NCBI RefSeq assembly: GCF_007830615.1
Contig: NZ_VLLI01000022.1
Coordinates: forward strand, 1-41,214
DNA length: 41,214 nt
Reading direction: 5' to 3'
Source: Mucilaginibacter frigoritolerans
GTDB lineage: Bacteria > Bacteroidota > Bacteroidia > Sphingobacteriales > Sphingobacteriaceae
Part shown: in pieces, positions 40,785 through 41,214 of the stretch
Layout of the letters: each line of letters starts with the position of its first letter
How positions within the stretch are numbered: the stretch's first letter is position 1
The notes under the pieces: model-generated
The model's database searches: none
What the model was told of the DNA's origin: nothing
Seen by the model: only the letters and a program-made list of their open reading frames with translations
Made by a program: the position numbers and the translations under genes

Positions 40785-41214
40785 CTGTCCGGTAAAGTAA
40801 TAATAAAAAGAAAGGGAAGTTTTTAAAGACCTCCCTTTATTGGTAGTTTTAAGTTACCACACAAAAAACACCAATGAACAAAAGTACCTTTTTTACCGGA
40901 CAGCCGATATTCGCTCAATTACTGCAATTTATTCCCCGGGATATGATTCGCCGTATAACCGCCGAGCATAATGCAGATAGATATTGTAAGCGGTTCACCA
41001 CTTACGAGCATTTAGTAACGATGCTTTATGCTACTTTCAATCATTGTAATTCGTTACGGGAAGTAACAACAGGTATGCTTGCAGCGGAGCAAAGACTTAA
41101 TCATCTGGGGGTACGTTACCATCCCAGGCGCAGCACCATATCAGACGCTAATAACAGGAGACAAGCTGATGTTTTTGGTGCCATTTATTATAAGCTTTAT
41201 CAAAAGTATGCGGG
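40785..41214 (+). mobile_element. left end of an IS4-like insertion sequence, continues past window
   Basis: CTGTCCGGTAAA at 40785-40796 is the likely IS end region. The same 12 bases return inverted at 40892-40903, inside the transposase's first codons. A hairpin (aaagggaagt...acctcccttt, about 40812-40839) between them would block readthrough into the transposase. The transposase gene runs out of the window. Confidence 0.7.
40874..41214 (+). CDS. IS4-family transposase, N-terminal part
   Basis: The visible 113 residues read MNKSTFFTGQPIFAQLLQFI at the start and contain CKRFTTYEHLVTMLYATFNH and the end of a DUF4372-type N-terminal domain (NSLREVTTGMLAAEQRLNHL, then RRSTISDANNRRQADVFGAI). 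This is the usual opening of Bacteroidota IS4-family transposases. The DDE catalytic residues lie beyond the window. The start ATG 40874 fits the family's N-terminus. The first codons contain one arm of a 12-bp inverted repeat with the IS end. Confidence 0.88.
   Translation, partial: MNKSTFFTGQPIFAQLLQFIPRDMIRRITAEHNADRYCKRFTTYEHLVTMLYATFNHCNSLREVTTGMLAAEQRLNHLGVRYHPRRSTISDANNRRQADVFGAIYYKLYQKYA

Overview
The window looks like chromosomal DNA of a Bacteroidota bacterium, most likely Sphingobacteriaceae and possibly Mucilaginibacter or Pedobacter; the genus is an inference. The reasons are promoters of the TTG-N17-20-TAnnTTTG type, near absence of Shine-Dalgarno sites, many short lipoproteins, DUF5995 and STM3941-like proteins, and Bacteroidota-type prophage genes. 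No tRNA, rRNA or CRISPR array was seen.

Layout. 1-1925 is the right part of an IS21-family element (istA cut by the window edge, istB complete), followed by a short ORF remnant. 2284-13347 holds a phage late module on the minus strand: small and large terminase, a tail-assembly-chaperone-like gene with a probable -1 frameshift, two small neck/tail-completion-like proteins and two large tail proteins. Portal, protease, capsid and tape-measure genes are absent, and two related lipoprotein loci (one frameshifted) sit inside it on the opposite strand. 13584-24879 is ordinary chromosomal content: an Omp85-type barrel protein, lipoproteins, an AraC regulator, a phytanoyl-CoA-dioxygenase-like enzyme, an orphan DUF47/PhoU-like protein, an XRE regulator, a GNAT enzyme, DUF5995 and several small zinc-ribbon or membrane proteins. 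25234-28870 is a phage immunity and early region: an S24 repressor divergent from a rightward operon with a winged-helix replication-type protein. 29019-34068 holds small proteins, an L,D-transpeptidase, a tiny overlapping gene pair, an MGT-type glycosyltransferase of foreign look, a CPBP protease, an RRM protein and a zinc-ribbon protein. 34464-40730 is a complete phosphate operon (porin-pstS-pstC-pstA-pstB-phoU) with a candidate regulatory direct repeat, an internal hairpin and a terminator. The window ends in the left end of an IS4-like element.

The most striking feature is not a gene. Nine copies of a 150-220 bp palindromic element are scattered through gaps between genes. Each has GACTCACCC/GGGTGAGTC arms and two inward-facing hairpins whose inner stems differ between copies but stay self-complementary. 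At least four other palindromic families and a CCATGGTCCATAG-type word repeat fill further gaps, mostly around the phage genes. One copy of the main family cuts off the first gene of the phage early operon. The late and early phage regions may be two halves of one decayed prophage separated by about 12 kb of host genes, or two different remnants.
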